NCBI RefSeq assembly: GCF_020536995.1 | Contig: NC_068359.1 | Coordinates: forward strand, 88,028,697 to 88,092,696 | Origin: Dreissena polymorpha | Lineage: Eukaryota > Mollusca > Bivalvia > Myida > Dreissenidae | Reading direction: 5' to 3' | DNA length: 64,000 nt | Shown here: in pieces, positions 23,401-32,745 of the stretch | How positions within the stretch are numbered: the first letter of the stretch is position 1 | Layout: every line of letters starts with the position of its first letter | Program-made: the position numbers and the translations under genes | Notes under the pieces: model-generated | Seen by the model: the letters and a program-made list of their open reading frames with translations, nothing else | Told to the model about the DNA's origin: nothing | Databases searched by the model: none

Positions 23401-24800
23401 TGACCCAAACAGTGACATGGACATGACGCATATAAACCGTGACCAGGGCATTATGCCGACCTCGACAGGACAGTGAGATGCATAGCTTGACAAATTCAAT
23501 AAATGAACCTCGCTCTAAAAAAACGGGGTTTATGGCATTTTCTTTAAGAGTCGTTCCAGATTACCCCTTACAGTCCGCACAGGCTAAGCATCGAAGAAAC
23601 TTTCCGCCTAAACTGGATTTTTGCAAACAAGAGAATTTCTTTAAACACAAATACCACAAAAGCGAAAAGTGTCGTCACTGATTAGCCTGTGTGGACTGCA
23701 CATGTTTATCTGGGACGACACTCTACGCACATGCATTAAGCCCCGTTTTCCCAGAGCGAGGCTCAAGTGGTAGAGCGAATGAATGTTCAATGCATGTTTA
23801 TTTTGGAAAATACTAAAAAAAACATGTACAAACGTATTGCCTATCCTACTTGTTATTATGTTCTTTAGCTTTGACTCAGATTTGCATGTTGCTCGCTTAA
23901 TCAGGGTTGCTCGATCAAATAACAAAACGTTTAACAGAATATAGGATATGAATATAGTATAGAATAAATCGCTCATTTTCAGAAAATGCATATATATTCA
24001 GAAAATGCAGCACGCAATAACCGCACTTTTTAATATAATTTGACGAGGGTTTCCGGATGTAAATGTAACATTTGTCGCTACAATCGTTTTTTACGACAAG
24101 GCACGACTATACTGTGTATTTATGCTATGTACTTCTTGAAAAGTAAGAGCATTTAACAAGCGTCGTTATATGAGTTATTGAAGCCAGACGCTAAGAAATA
24201 CGCGAGTTCATCATTGTTTCTTGTAATTTTTACACGTTGTTGTTATTGTGATTATTATTAGTGTTTTTAAATTATGATGCAATTTTTGTTTCACAACTTT
24301 TTTTAAACGTTGTTATTCTTGTTTCTATAGCAATATATTATGACTCATTCATTTTCATAAAATGCATACATTTTTCAGAAAATGCTGCACACAATAACCG
24401 CCATTCAAAGTAAAATTAGTGTTTGTTTTCTGGAGTAATACTTCTCCTGACCAGACCATGCTTGTCTGGAACTAGTATGGGTGCATATTGCATAACACTC
24501 AGTTTGGCATGACGCGGCTCATTTCATTTGATTTACAGCAGTAGAATCTCCATGGCAAATAATAACAAGAAACAACATATTTTCGATACTGAATGAAGTA
24601 GAAAACAGTTAACACACGCCCGACACGGTATGCACGGATCATCGTTAATTTAGGTTCGTAAATATCGATATTAATAACAACATAATATGATATCAGAACA
24701 CTTTCTGCTCAATATGTTATGTACGTGCACAGTGAAGCTAGATAATAAGAGATAATGAGAGAAAATTGGCACTCACCGGATTTCTGATTATATTCGCCAT
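11310..24800 (-). CDS. tandem-repeat galectin, two CRDs, nine exons
   Basis: Minus-strand exons, in order: 24800-24777 (MANIIRNP), 18212-18122, 17536-17449, 17007-16888, 16549-16415, 15843-15796, 12671-12585, 12010-11797 and 11426-11310 with the stop. All have AG/GT boundaries and matching phases once the two irregular exons are allowed for. The product is about 306 residues, normal for a two-CRD galectin. CRD1 shows SLQCGG, AFNPRF, VVRNS and WGPEER, then VKVDGRHF and NHRIPL. CRD2 shows PGK/MIFISGIP, DFRFN, VIVRNS and WQAEER, then VAVNNNH and YNHRL. A Gly/Pro linker exon joins them. Galectins are soluble beta-galactoside-binding lectins; in bivalves they act in haemocytes and in recognition of microbes. 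The canonical His of the H-N-R motif is Ala in CRD1 and Cys in CRD2, where the Asn is also Asp. Sugar preference may therefore differ. Two exons carry one-base frame breaks (18212-18122 and 12671-12585). Either they are assembly errors or the gene is decaying. Confidence 0.85.
11797..12010 (-). CDS. galectin CRD2 core exon
   Basis: This 214-base exon opens FNINIESSPDG. It carries TCDFRFNFG in the place of the usual HFNPRF, then VIVRNSKQN and IWQAEERA, and ends VEQYCFK|. Trp, Glu and Arg of the W-x-x-E-x-R face are kept, while His and Asn of the first motif are replaced by Cys and Asp. It reads through without a break. Confidence 0.85.
12585..12671 (-). CDS. galectin CRD2, first exon (one extra G)
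   Basis: It starts PTPFVSQHGVDLPG in phase 0 and ends KMIFISGIPNAKPSR, but the two parts lie in different frames. They meet at a GGGG run, where GGG would give the usual galectin PGK. The length is 87 nt and 86 would fit both junction phases. A homopolymer consensus error is the simplest explanation. Confidence 0.75.
13062..13080 (+). repeat. poly-G tract in galectin intron
   Basis: A run of about 14 G interrupted once, in the intron between the linker exon and CRD2. Confidence 0.7.
13081..14651. other. galectin intron DNA, nothing specific
   Basis: Part of the 3.1-kb intron between the linker exon and CRD2. AT-rich; no repeat recognised before the TTAA-flanked element at 14652. Confidence 0.35.
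14652..15153 (+). mobile_element. TTAA-flanked tRNA-core repeat, copy 3 (whole)
   Basis: Complete copy in a galectin intron. TTAA (14648-14651) precedes AGGGGCCTTTTCAC, and the mirrored end GTGAACAGGCCCCT precedes TTAA (15154-15157). The inverted repeat stops after about 14 bases, and inner arms differ. The core (about 14938-15020) reads like a Leu/Ser-type tRNA: A box TGGCCGAGTGG, B box GGTTCGAGCCC, a 5-bp GGAAG/CTTCC end stem and then a T-run terminator (CCCTTTTTTTC). There is no protein. The transposon-type ends and the polymerase III-type core make it a hybrid of MITE and SINE. Confidence 0.85.
14938..15030 (+). ncRNA. tRNA-like polymerase III unit inside repeat copy 3
   Basis: Canonical A and B boxes about 50 bases apart, a variable-arm-sized insert (CCAGGATTCCAGGGG) and a T7 terminator. 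No convincing anticodon stem, and the same unit recurs in other repeat copies, so this is a repeat promoter or relic and not a working tRNA gene. Confidence 0.55.
15796..15843 (-). CDS. galectin inter-domain linker exon
   Basis: A 48-base phase-0 exon coding ATGYPGVGPVGPILNP between CRD1 and CRD2, with TTTCAG| and CCG|gtaagt boundaries. The preceding exon ends GYPHP, so the linker repeats a GYP motif. It is Gly/Pro-rich and flexible, as in other two-CRD galectins, and skipping it would keep the reading frame. Confidence 0.8.
16618..16795. repeat. degenerate tandem repeat, about 40-bp unit
   Basis: Four to five loose copies of a phrase CTTATCGGTGAACT, then CCTACAACAG, then TTACTTCCCT, in a galectin intron between CRD1 exons. 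Confidence 0.6.
18122..18212 (-). CDS. galectin CRD1, first exon (frame-disturbed)
   Basis: The exon is bounded by TTTGCAG| and GCGGG|gtaaat. It starts in one frame (STP), continues in another as YVGPIAMAMTDG and ends in a third as SIHVRGTTEKHHAG. The last part joins in phase to FLISLQCGG of the next exon. The expected order of galectin strands F3 and S1-S3 is clear. The exon is 91 nt, but an intact one should be 3n+2. Two one-base differences would explain this. Confidence 0.6.
19045..21480 (+). repeat. composite element of degenerate monomers, family D
   Basis: It lies in galectin intron 2. It starts AGGGCCAAGATGGCCCTAG (a hairpin-like end) and finishes GGACGGACGACGGACAAAG, then AGCTCACCTGAGCAATCAGG. 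The interior is roughly ten diverged monomers, each with ACCAAGTTTCATGAAGATTG, GGGCAAAAATGTGACTTCTAG and AGTGTTTACAAGG. Longer units include CTGGCGGCCATGTTTTTCAA and CGGACCGGAACC. No coding capacity. Repeats of this layout are frequent in bivalve genomes. The transposition mechanism is unknown to me; a rolling-circle or foldback origin is possible. Confidence 0.8.
20086..20100 (+). repeat. poly-C tract
   Basis: Fifteen consecutive C before TGGCGGCC, inside composite element D. Confidence 0.85.
21925..22072. repeat. 148-bp imperfect palindrome (foldback element)
   Basis: Left arm GAATACTAGGATTAGCG, then TTGAATAGAGAGAAGTTTAT, mirrors right arm ATAAACTTCTCTCTATTCAA, then CGCTAACCTAGTATTC, with one mismatch over about 38 bases. 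The remaining 70 bases are also roughly self-complementary (ACACCG near 21979, CGGTGT near 22012, GCGCTC and GAGCGC in the centre). The whole unit could fold as one long hairpin. It lies in galectin intron 1 or 2 sequence. Confidence 0.9.
22073..23504. other. galectin intron 1 DNA
   Basis: AT-rich, with a short TA-rich patch near 23138. I see no exon or named repeat. Confidence 0.35.
23505..23764. mobile_element. MITE-like family B, copy d
   Basis: Nearly whole copy. GAACCTCGCTCTAAAAAAAC mirrors GTTTTCCCAGAGCGAGGCTC, with both CAGTCCGCACAGGC and GATTAGCCTGTGTGG inner arms. It lies in galectin intron 1. Confidence 0.85.
24777..24800 (-). CDS. galectin start exon (MANIIRNP)
   Basis: ATG in good context (GCGGTGATGG) with eight codons ending ...AATCCG|gtgagt. 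The linker exon also ends in Asn-Pro before a phase-0 junction, so this exon plays the same lead-in role for CRD1. Intron 1 is about 6.6 kb. Assignment rests on phase, strand and the NP echo, so it is less secure than the CRD exons. Confidence 0.6.
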
Positions 24801-26033
24801 CACCGCAAGCTGTTTACTAGTAATTTTACAATGTTTGAATATCGCATACACAGACGGTAAATGTCGTCTGCTTAAATTTCTTGCATAGCGTAGCCAGGCA
24901 CAACGTCCGCGTTTAAAAATGAATGATTCCTCGCAGTCAAATCCAAGTTAAACGATGTTTATGATTTAAATTAGAAAGTTGTTTCTCTTTAATGTTTATC
25001 TCAAAACATGTATACAACGTTTACTTATGTAGAAATTGCACTGATTGTCATGCAATTAGAAAAAAATCACGTACTTTAAATCCTTCCAGATCTGAACGCA
25101 GTCTGTAAGGCAATGCCTTAGAAACGCCGGCTAGTTGAACGCCTGTGTCTGTCAAGTCTTGTGTGTTAACTGTTTAGGTTAATAAAAGCGGTATATTGCT
25201 GGTCATATATCCCCTTTCGAGTTATTGAAAGCGCGGAAATTGTATTGTGTCATGACAGATTTAAACAAAATGCATGAGACATAAATCGGTCTAACTGGTT
25301 CCTCTTTCATTCGTCTAAATAACTATCTTTTTATTTTAAGTCGTTAAGACTCATTAAAAAAAACATACGTGAAGCTACGCCTTAAGATAAAATACTTTAA
25401 ATGATCTTGCGCGCCATGTTAAAAATCACATCCGGTTGCAATCTCCATGCAGAGTTGTCGTTCCTTGCTCTCACATAAATGAATGTAATGTAACCGTCGT
25501 GCATGAGATTGATCCGGTTGTTGATATTTGTTGTATTCTTATGTTGTTTCTGTATATTTATTTTTAAATTGTTGTTTAATTATCATGACGGGCATTATGT
25601 TTTGAAAATGTAAGGTGCACATGGTTCATTTTTTTTAGTGAATCGCCAATAAATTCCAAAGCTTTTGTTCGTTTTTTCGGGTAATGAAGTTTCAACGTAT
25701 TGAACACCAATTTATTTTTAATTCTATATCTTATATGACACCTGTTTTGTTAAAGAAAATATTACCGTCGAGAGTTGACTCGCAGTATTTCTCGTGTTGG
25801 CATGTGATTATTCTAAAATTATTCTAAACTAACTTACCACTTACAATGCAACTTAAACTTGTAAGATCATTGATAGCGCATGACCCTGACCCTGACTTGC
25901 GTTTCGGTGATAGCATATTCAACGCCGTTGAGAGGACTGCCTTTGATTATTAGATCCCGATCGGTTTAAGTGACATGTAGGAAAAATAATTAGCGTCATA
26001 AATCCAGTTCAGACTAAGGCGAATAGTTTACCA
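24801..26033. other. region upstream of the galectin start exon
   Basis: Expected to hold the galectin promoter and 5'UTR on the minus strand. I could not pick out a convincing TATA box or upstream exon. Confidence 0.3.
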
Positions 26034-26288
26034 GGGGTCGTATTCCAGAAATATCTTAAGTCATTTCTTAAATATTTTCACTTAAGTAAAAAATTACAAT
26101 GTTTTGTATTTCTTTACTAAATAAGGAAACACATGTTTTTTTTGTTAAAATAACATTGGCATAATGATGTTATTTAAATGTATATATTGATGCCAATCTA
26201 TTGCAATATGAAATGAAACACTTATGAAAATTTCCCAATTTAAGGATAAGAATAAAACTTACTTAAGATGCTTCTGGAATACGACCCC
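26034..26288. mobile_element. MITE with 27-bp terminal inverted repeats, family E
   Basis: Left end GGGGTCGTATTCCAGAAAT, then ATCTTAAG, mirrors right end CTTAAGATG, then CTTCTGGAATACGACCCC, with two mismatches. The 255-base AT-rich interior has no coding capacity. A clean target duplication is not visible at the edges. Confidence 0.85.
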
Positions 26289-26400
26289 ATGGTTGTAACA
26301 GAGTTGAATAACTAAAAAGGATGTCTTCTTAAACGCCTTGCTGAATACTCTCATTTCAGTCTCTACATTACTATGAAAGTTAAAGCGAAACATGTATATG

Positions 26401-26670
26401 AGCCTCTCTCTGGGAATACCGGGTTAAATGCAAGTGAGTACCGTTTCTACCTAGCTTAGCACGTGAAGTCCGCAGAGGCTAATCAGGGGAATGACACTTT
26501 CCGCCTAAACTAAATTTCCACTAAGAAGATACTTCATTCTACCGCACCATAAATTGTCATTTGCCATAAAAGCGGAAAGTGACGCCCCTGATTATATTGT
26601 GCAGACTGCATAGGCTAATCTGGAACGACGCTGTACGCACATGCATAAACCCGTGTTCCCAGTGCGAGGC
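26401..26670. mobile_element. MITE-like family B, copy e
   Basis: AGCCTCTCTCTGGGAATACC to TTCCCAGTGCGAGGC with the inner pair AAGTCCGCAGAGGCTAATC and AGACTGCATAGGCTAATC. Whole but diverged. Confidence 0.8.
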
Positions 26671-27128
26671 CGATAAAAGTAATACAAAGACAACTCTGTC
26701 TCTATGGTTATTATCTTCCTTTTTAGGATAATCACATCCTGTTGTTTATATATGTTGTACTTGATATGTTGGGTTTCGCGGAAGTTTTAAACCTTCTTTT
26801 TATCTTTAATCGGACAGGATGTATTGAGCATGTTTAGTTAAAGATTTTCACTTCCTGGTATTTTTGTTAAGTTAAATGTTTTTGTAACTCAACTGTCTGG
26901 ACATTATATTTGTTGTTTTTTGCGCTGATTTTTTAATGTTTTGGTTTCAGCATCAAACATATGTGGCATCAAAATAACTGCCGTTGAAATATGAAGCTGT
27001 ATTACCTACTTATTTAATACAATACTGTCAGGAAAATGACGTTATTTTAGTGTTAAGTGCTACTTCATATGTTATCCTTTCGTTTTATTTTATCATTCAC
27101 AATAAAAAGCCATTTTTAACCTTTATCT

Positions 27129-28598
27129 TTAACCCATTAATGACCACATTATTTTTTTTTTGCAATTTTATTAAAAACTGTAAGGAACTATATAATTATG
27201 CTATTAAACAACTTTATAATGATATTTACTATTGGAATATTATTGCTTTATGCAATTTTAGTCATGTCCCAAATTTGGGACGCTAGACACATACGATATC
27301 AATATTCATATATGTTCCATCTTTTAGTAATGACACATTTACTTCCAAATATGCATGAATGTATGTTTTTCTGCATGTTTATTACAATCCAATCACCTGT
27401 CTATGAATTGTGAAATATATATCTCCACTTATCACTGGCGATGAAATGCTATGAATCATCTGTCATGGAGTCCAACATGCAGATCCGGGTTGACTTTCCG
27501 CCACAAAAGGCACGCATTCTCTGTGTGTTATTTGGCGCTATGTAGTGGTCGCGCCTGTCTTGCCTGCCGGTACTCTGCGCATATTTCCTGCCTGACATCT
27601 AGAAGATCCATGGGTTGGTTCTGATATTTAGCGGACAACCTATACAGGACCCATGCATTTTGAACAACCATGTCCGGGTTAAACGCAAACAGTTCCCACC
27701 ACCATTTGTTTATCCGAATACCAATTCTGTAGGTGTTGATATTTTGATCCATACGATCAACACCTCCTATACATCTGTTGTATTCCGCAATAACGTTTGG
27801 CTGTTGCACTTCTATAATGCTTCTTTCACGTTTTTACCAATGCTGGACCCTGTTTACTTGAGTGCTTTTGTGGCAGTTTGTGCCCATATATACAAGAATG
27901 CTGTCATTCCATTCCACAATCAGGGCCTGACCTTCAGCAAGAAGTTGGTTCCCTGTCAACTTGTTTATATTGCCCCGAGGTCTTCATCTACGCTATCCTC
28001 ATCACTTTTTGTAGCATCTTCTGGTCCAGTCACGAACACATCAGCTTCTTGAAAGTCTGTATCATCTTGGAAGAAGATGCAACACATCATTAAGAGTGCT
28101 CCTGTTAACATAAATTTATATAAATGTAGTTGTAAAATAGTATTATTTGTTATTTTTACAGACTATACTAAATCTAAATTTTTACACATATGTGCCTAGC
28201 GTCCCATATTTGGGACATCATATTGATTAGTAAAAAGTCAAGGGAAAATAAGTAAATACTTATATTTCCATGAGTGTACATTATAAAAACACATATTTCA
28301 ATATTACAAATCTATAATTTTGACTTTATTACAAAAATTGTATAATTTAGCATAAATAAATACATACCTTTTTTTAGAAATTGTCAGTCCAAGAAAATTT
28401 GCCCCTTGTTGTTAAATGCAGCCTTATGAATGCATGTAATATCTTTCTGTTTCATCTCTAATTGGTGTTACCTGATACAAAGGACTGATGGCACAGCCAC
28501 ACAACAGAGATAACTGTATATTTATTACGGAAATAATTAACACTGACCAGATTTCCTAGGTGTCCCAAATATGGGACGCTAGACATCAATGGTTTTAA
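27129..28598 (-). mobile_element. piggyBac-type DNA transposon, internally deleted
   Basis: TTAA (27129-27132) precedes CCCATTAATGACC, and a weaker mirror ACATCAATGGTT precedes TTAA at 28595-28598. This is the target and end style of piggyBac. The subterminal palindrome TCCCAAATTTGGGA with CGCTAGACAC occurs at about 27265 and, in variant form, at about 28190 (inverted) and 28560. The minus-strand coding remnant (about 28095-27528) has an acidic N-terminal piece (DDTDFQEADV) and then NKLTGNQLLAEG. This joins almost directly to the C-terminal half (YNRCIGGVDRMDQN, KWWWELFAF, QNAWVLYR). Most of the DDE catalytic core is absent and stops interrupt the rest, so it is non-autonomous. Confidence 0.85.
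27528..27809 (-). pseudogene. piggyBac transposase C-terminal remnant
   Basis: 93 residues in one open frame. The order YNRCIGGVDRMDQNINTYRI, then WWWELFAFNPDMVVQNAWVL, is the GGVDR-D and NA-L-YR signature of the DDE_Tnp_1_7 (PGBD) family. The cysteine-rich tail seen in full-length relatives is out of frame or lost downstream. Confidence 0.85.
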
Positions 28599-29107
28599 GG
28601 GGCCTTTTCACAGATTTTGGCATTTTTTTAAACTTATTCATTAAATGCTTTATATTGATAAATGTAAACATTGGATCGTAAAAGCTCCAGTAAAAAATCA
28701 AGAATAAAATTAAACAAAGGAAAAGAACATTGCCCGGAGCAGGTTTCGAACCAGTGACCCCTGGAGTCCTGCCAGAGTCCTGAAGTAAAAACGCTTTAGC
28801 CTACTGAGCTATTCCGCCGAGTACACATACTTGACGTATTTTATACCTTATATAAGCAATTTTCGTAGTTTCATAAAATTTAGCGACAAAAACAGAACTC
28901 TCCAAATTATTCAATCGTTTCGAGTTGCAACGCTTATAATTTTTAGGTTTTAAAATCGTCAAAAGATGCATATAATGGCTATATTAGACCATGGTACATG
29001 TTCAGTATTACTGTTTCCACACAAATATCATAACTAAAACGAAAATTTGCGAATCTGAAACAACGTTTTTCAATTTTGTCAATTTACCAAAGCGTGAAAA
29101 GATCCAT
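28599..29107 (-). mobile_element. TTAA-flanked tRNA-core repeat, copy 4 (whole)
   Basis: GGGGCCTTTTCACAG directly follows the TTAA that also ends the piggyBac element. The other end GTGAAAAGATCCAT is followed by TTAA (29108-29111). The minus-strand core (about 28830-28735) has A box TAGCTCAGTAGG and B box GGTTCGAAACC with a long variable-arm-like insert. The shared TTAA shows that one element inserted exactly at the other's target site. Confidence 0.85.
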
Positions 29108-29419
29108 TTAAGAGAAGAAAGTGATAGGATACTAAGAAAACTGTAGACCAAAGGGACGACCTGTCGGGTCTTCATTCTCTGTAATTATATGGACATTTCA
29201 AACCAAATCATCTTACGCATTAAACGTTAATCTCCGAAATAAAAATGATAAAATGCAAAACCATAAAACTAACATATTCAAATTTGAGCAGAAAAATTGC
29301 TTTTTATGTGCATTCTCATAACACATATTTAAAGATACATGAAACAAATGCCTTCAAACGTACGCGATTCTGTTAGGGCCGTCACCTTTGCATGGATTGA
29401 GTTGGATAATGTCAATCGA

Positions 29420-29660
29420 AATTACGATGATAAAAATCGAGAAAAAGCGACAACACGATGACGATACGGCGGCAGAACGATGACAAAGACACGATTTTAC
29501 AACAAAAATACACAATACAATTCAATACGATGATGGTAATGCGATATAATTTCGTATTATCACCATCGTACTCCCTCGCTATCGGCATCGTGGTGTCGTA
29601 TTGTGGCGGTATAGCATTCATTTACGATTCAGATATAAATAATTATCGGTATAAATGGAC
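29420..29660. repeat. cryptically simple CGAT/ACGATGA-rich stretch
   Basis: Dense recurrence of ACGATGA, CGATACG, CGATGGT and their complements with no fixed period. Open frames here are a by-product of the biased composition. Confidence 0.5.
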
Positions 29661-29684
29661 GATAAATGGTTATAAGGGTCATGA

Positions 29685-30375
29685 TAATTCTCTGCGAGCC
29701 CGGTATGTTGTGGGCTGCTATTATTAGCTCATACATGGGGAGTGACGTGCACTCTTTCACATTTTCTTCTGACGGTCTCGACGGCGACCTTTCTCTAGTG
29801 TTCCCTCGAGCACAGTCTTGAACAGTCAGTCGTGCAGTGATGACGTGTCCAGAACGAGCCAGCTTTCGTCCTTTGAAGGTCGCCATAAGGCGTTCTCGTT
29901 GGCAAACTATTGCTGCTATCGTATTACGGACGTACTCGATTGTCTTGTGCTTTAGGTAGGAGTTGCGGAGAAGTTGTCTTAAACACTTGTTATAAAGGCC
30001 TGGGTCCCGCGTTCTGCGCTCTTTTGAATCGACTAGATCTCGCAGCCAAACAATACGAGAAAGACTACGACGCACTTGCAATGTGATTGTCGGGAAAGCT
30101 AAAAGAGCAGCTTATCCACAATTTGCTTTATCTGGCAATCGCTTCAGTCGCCAATAAAGATCATATTCGGACCTTAGTTGCACTGCTGTCATCCTTGGAC
30201 AACAGATTTTAGACGTTCATGCAGATTTATGCACTTGGTTTGTTTGTACTCTTTTCCATGGTCTTTGACTTCCCCATGCTGACACCTATACCTCATGCTC
30301 CTGCTCTATCGGAGAGTGCGTTGATGAGGTCTTCTAGTTCACTGCCGGTGCCAAACATGTCATCAGTCACTCACA
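29685..30375 (-). pseudogene. LINE (RTE-like) reverse transcriptase, C-terminal fragment
   Basis: Minus-strand pieces in order: GSELEDLINALSDRAGA, then GVSMGKSKTM, SKDDSSATKVRI, CLRQLLRNSYLKHKT, IEYVRNTIAA, GRKLARSGHV and ECTSLPMYELIIAAHN. This is the thumb-to-C-terminus part of RTE-like ORF2 proteins found in many invertebrates. Frame breaks separate the early pieces. The catalytic YADD-type motif is just outside or lost, so this is a 5'-truncated relic. Confidence 0.75.
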
Positions 30376-32235
30376 AGTAATAACTCGGTCTCACACCGAT
30401 ATAGATGTTAGTGTGGTGGTTTAGATGGGTCTACTGTAATGATCGAGCTAATCGCAAATAAACTATGAAGAAAGTTTCCCGAACAATCATTGTTTTCGAG
30501 AATAATCGTTTATAAGTTAGGTAGCGAGATCCGAGAGTACGTGTTACCACTTATATTTGCCCTGCAGTTATAAATATTGGAAAAGTATGACATCAGCATT
30601 ACTTTCAAAGCCGATGGTCATTTTTAAGGGCACAGTTCCCAATATATATGTTTAACGAGTCACCCAATACATATCTGAGACTGTTGTTCTCTCTCGATAT
30701 ATTATATGTATTTCCAATACAGCCTGCACAAGTAAATTTGTTTAAATAGTTTATGCAATGAAAACTTATTATTGACATTTTTTATGACAATGTATCGGTT
30801 CATTTAAACTATGTTCTGAACTAAAATATTTTAATCAGATACATCAAATTTGAGATAAACTGTCGTACAAATTCCACCAACGAAAAATGTGTTCACCACA
30901 ACCTGCATTTGCTCAGTGGTAAACACATGTACTTGCATTCCGGAAGTGTACAATTACGCAGAAGTTCCTTTATTCAAGAAATAACCATTACTTATTTTTC
31001 GCGGATTTTAAAACACCATCGTATTTAAAATATTCATGTTATGGACTTATTATTATTCCAAACGCTTTGTTTATGTATTTTTAGAACTGATTATGTACAA
31101 ACCATACGTCAACCATACGTAGCATTCCTATTGATACAAAGTCTACCGACGATGTAGATGAAGATACATGGCAATCGCCAATCACCGGCTCTGTAATTTT
31201 AAACATTATTTAAGTATTAACAAATGGTAAATCCAGTAGTATTGATGTAATTGGAGCCAAGAATTGTAAGAATACTTGTCACATATTTGCCCGTGTTATG
31301 TTATCGATTTAATTCAGGTCAAGGCACAGATGTTGTCCCCAACAGAAGGTGTAATAGCATTAAGGTCCAGGGGTCTATATAAGACAAATCGAAATATAGA
31401 GACATTTCTCTTTCTTTTTTTTTTCTTATCTTATTTTATATTCAAGATTTACTAAATTGGCCGAATGTTACACAATTTTAGTGTCCTAAGTAAACGTCTG
31501 AGCGGAGCATTCTTTTCGCGAACAATATTGCGAAATGCCCAGAAACATTAATTTATATAAACGAATAAACAATGTCTCACGATTTAGCGAATTTAAGTGC
31601 ATATAACATCGAATCCAATGCAAACATAGTATTTATCTATATGAGGTTGTTATACACATCGCAACTATTTCTTGACTAACGAACACGTTAAACGTGCATG
31701 CAAATTAAAAAAATCAAGTAATATTATCAAATGCTGATAGTATTATTTTGGGAAATTTCAGTTATAATATTGTATATTTATGAATACATGCTTCAGCCAA
31801 TTTTCATACAAACTGCATATACTTGAGGTTTAGATATGTCAGAAATTATTAAAAATAGTCATGTACTATAATGCATGTAGTGTGAAGGGGTAAATCAACA
31901 GATAATGCAATGAGCGTGAAGATGGTGGCATATTGTTCAGTGTATACCATACTTAACGCCTTAGATAAAGATATTGGTTTAAACAGATACCAAACAAATT
32001 GTTATATTGTGCTAAATAGTCAGGAGGATATACGGATTGTCAACTGGTCGGCTTCTGTACAAACGATCAATGTGGCTTTGGTGTCGTTTGATTTAGCCAG
32101 GGTATATTGAGATTATAAATGTGTACTCAAAACACCAATACAATAATAATAATAATGCGTTTCGATGATAAAAACAGAAAGCGTAATTAGTTGGTATCAT
32201 TATTGCTTGCACGCAGCTGTCATCATCCGTACCAA
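30376..32235. other. intergenic DNA
   Basis: AT-rich. I see no exon, TIR pair or array that I can name. Confidence 0.3.
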
Positions 32236-32745
32236 AACAATAAGCAGTCGATAATAAGTATTAGCGTTCAAATCACTCACGTTAAATCATAATAAGCGGT
32301 CATTGCAGTTAGGGTTTGCGATCTAGTATCGTTCTTTGCAATCACGGTTAGAGTTCAACTACTTCACAACAAAATCACAATACGCGTTTAATGCAACACC
32401 AATTAGGACTTTAATCACACACACACACCCGCACACACAATCACATAAGGTGTTAATTACATTAAGGGTTAGTGTTGAAATATCTCAAACTAAATAACGA
32501 TTTCCTTTCGTTATGATCAAGGTTAGCGTTCAAATAACTGACAAAACTAAATCACAGCAAGCGTTCATTGCAATCACGGATAGCGTTCAAATAACTTACA
32601 CCAAATCACGTAAAGCGTTAACTGCACTCACGAGTATCATTCTAATGAACCAAACGTAATGTCAATAAATGTTCATTGACATTTCACGATGGGAGTTTAA
32701 ATCACATGTTCATTGCAAACAACAGTTACATTCAAGCACAATAAA
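32236..32745. repeat. degenerate minisatellite, about 55-bp unit, 8-9 copies
   Basis: A recurring phrase AAATCACA, then AAGCGTTCATTGCAATCACG, then GTTAGCGTTCAAATAACT. The best copies are at 32555-32665. Others are eroded by indels and an (AC)n run at 32420-32440. Confidence 0.7.

Noticed and set aside
26984-27286. 100-codon hydrophobic open frame
   Set aside because: Low-complexity AT-rich DNA that straddles the left end of the piggyBac element; not a gene.
27615-28052. 145-codon open frame on the plus strand
   Set aside because: It is antisense to the piggyBac transposase remnant and has no protein-like features.
29458-29727. Open frames on both strands around 29412-29727
   Set aside because: They arise from the CGAT-rich cryptic simplicity of this stretch and have no domain or splice support.
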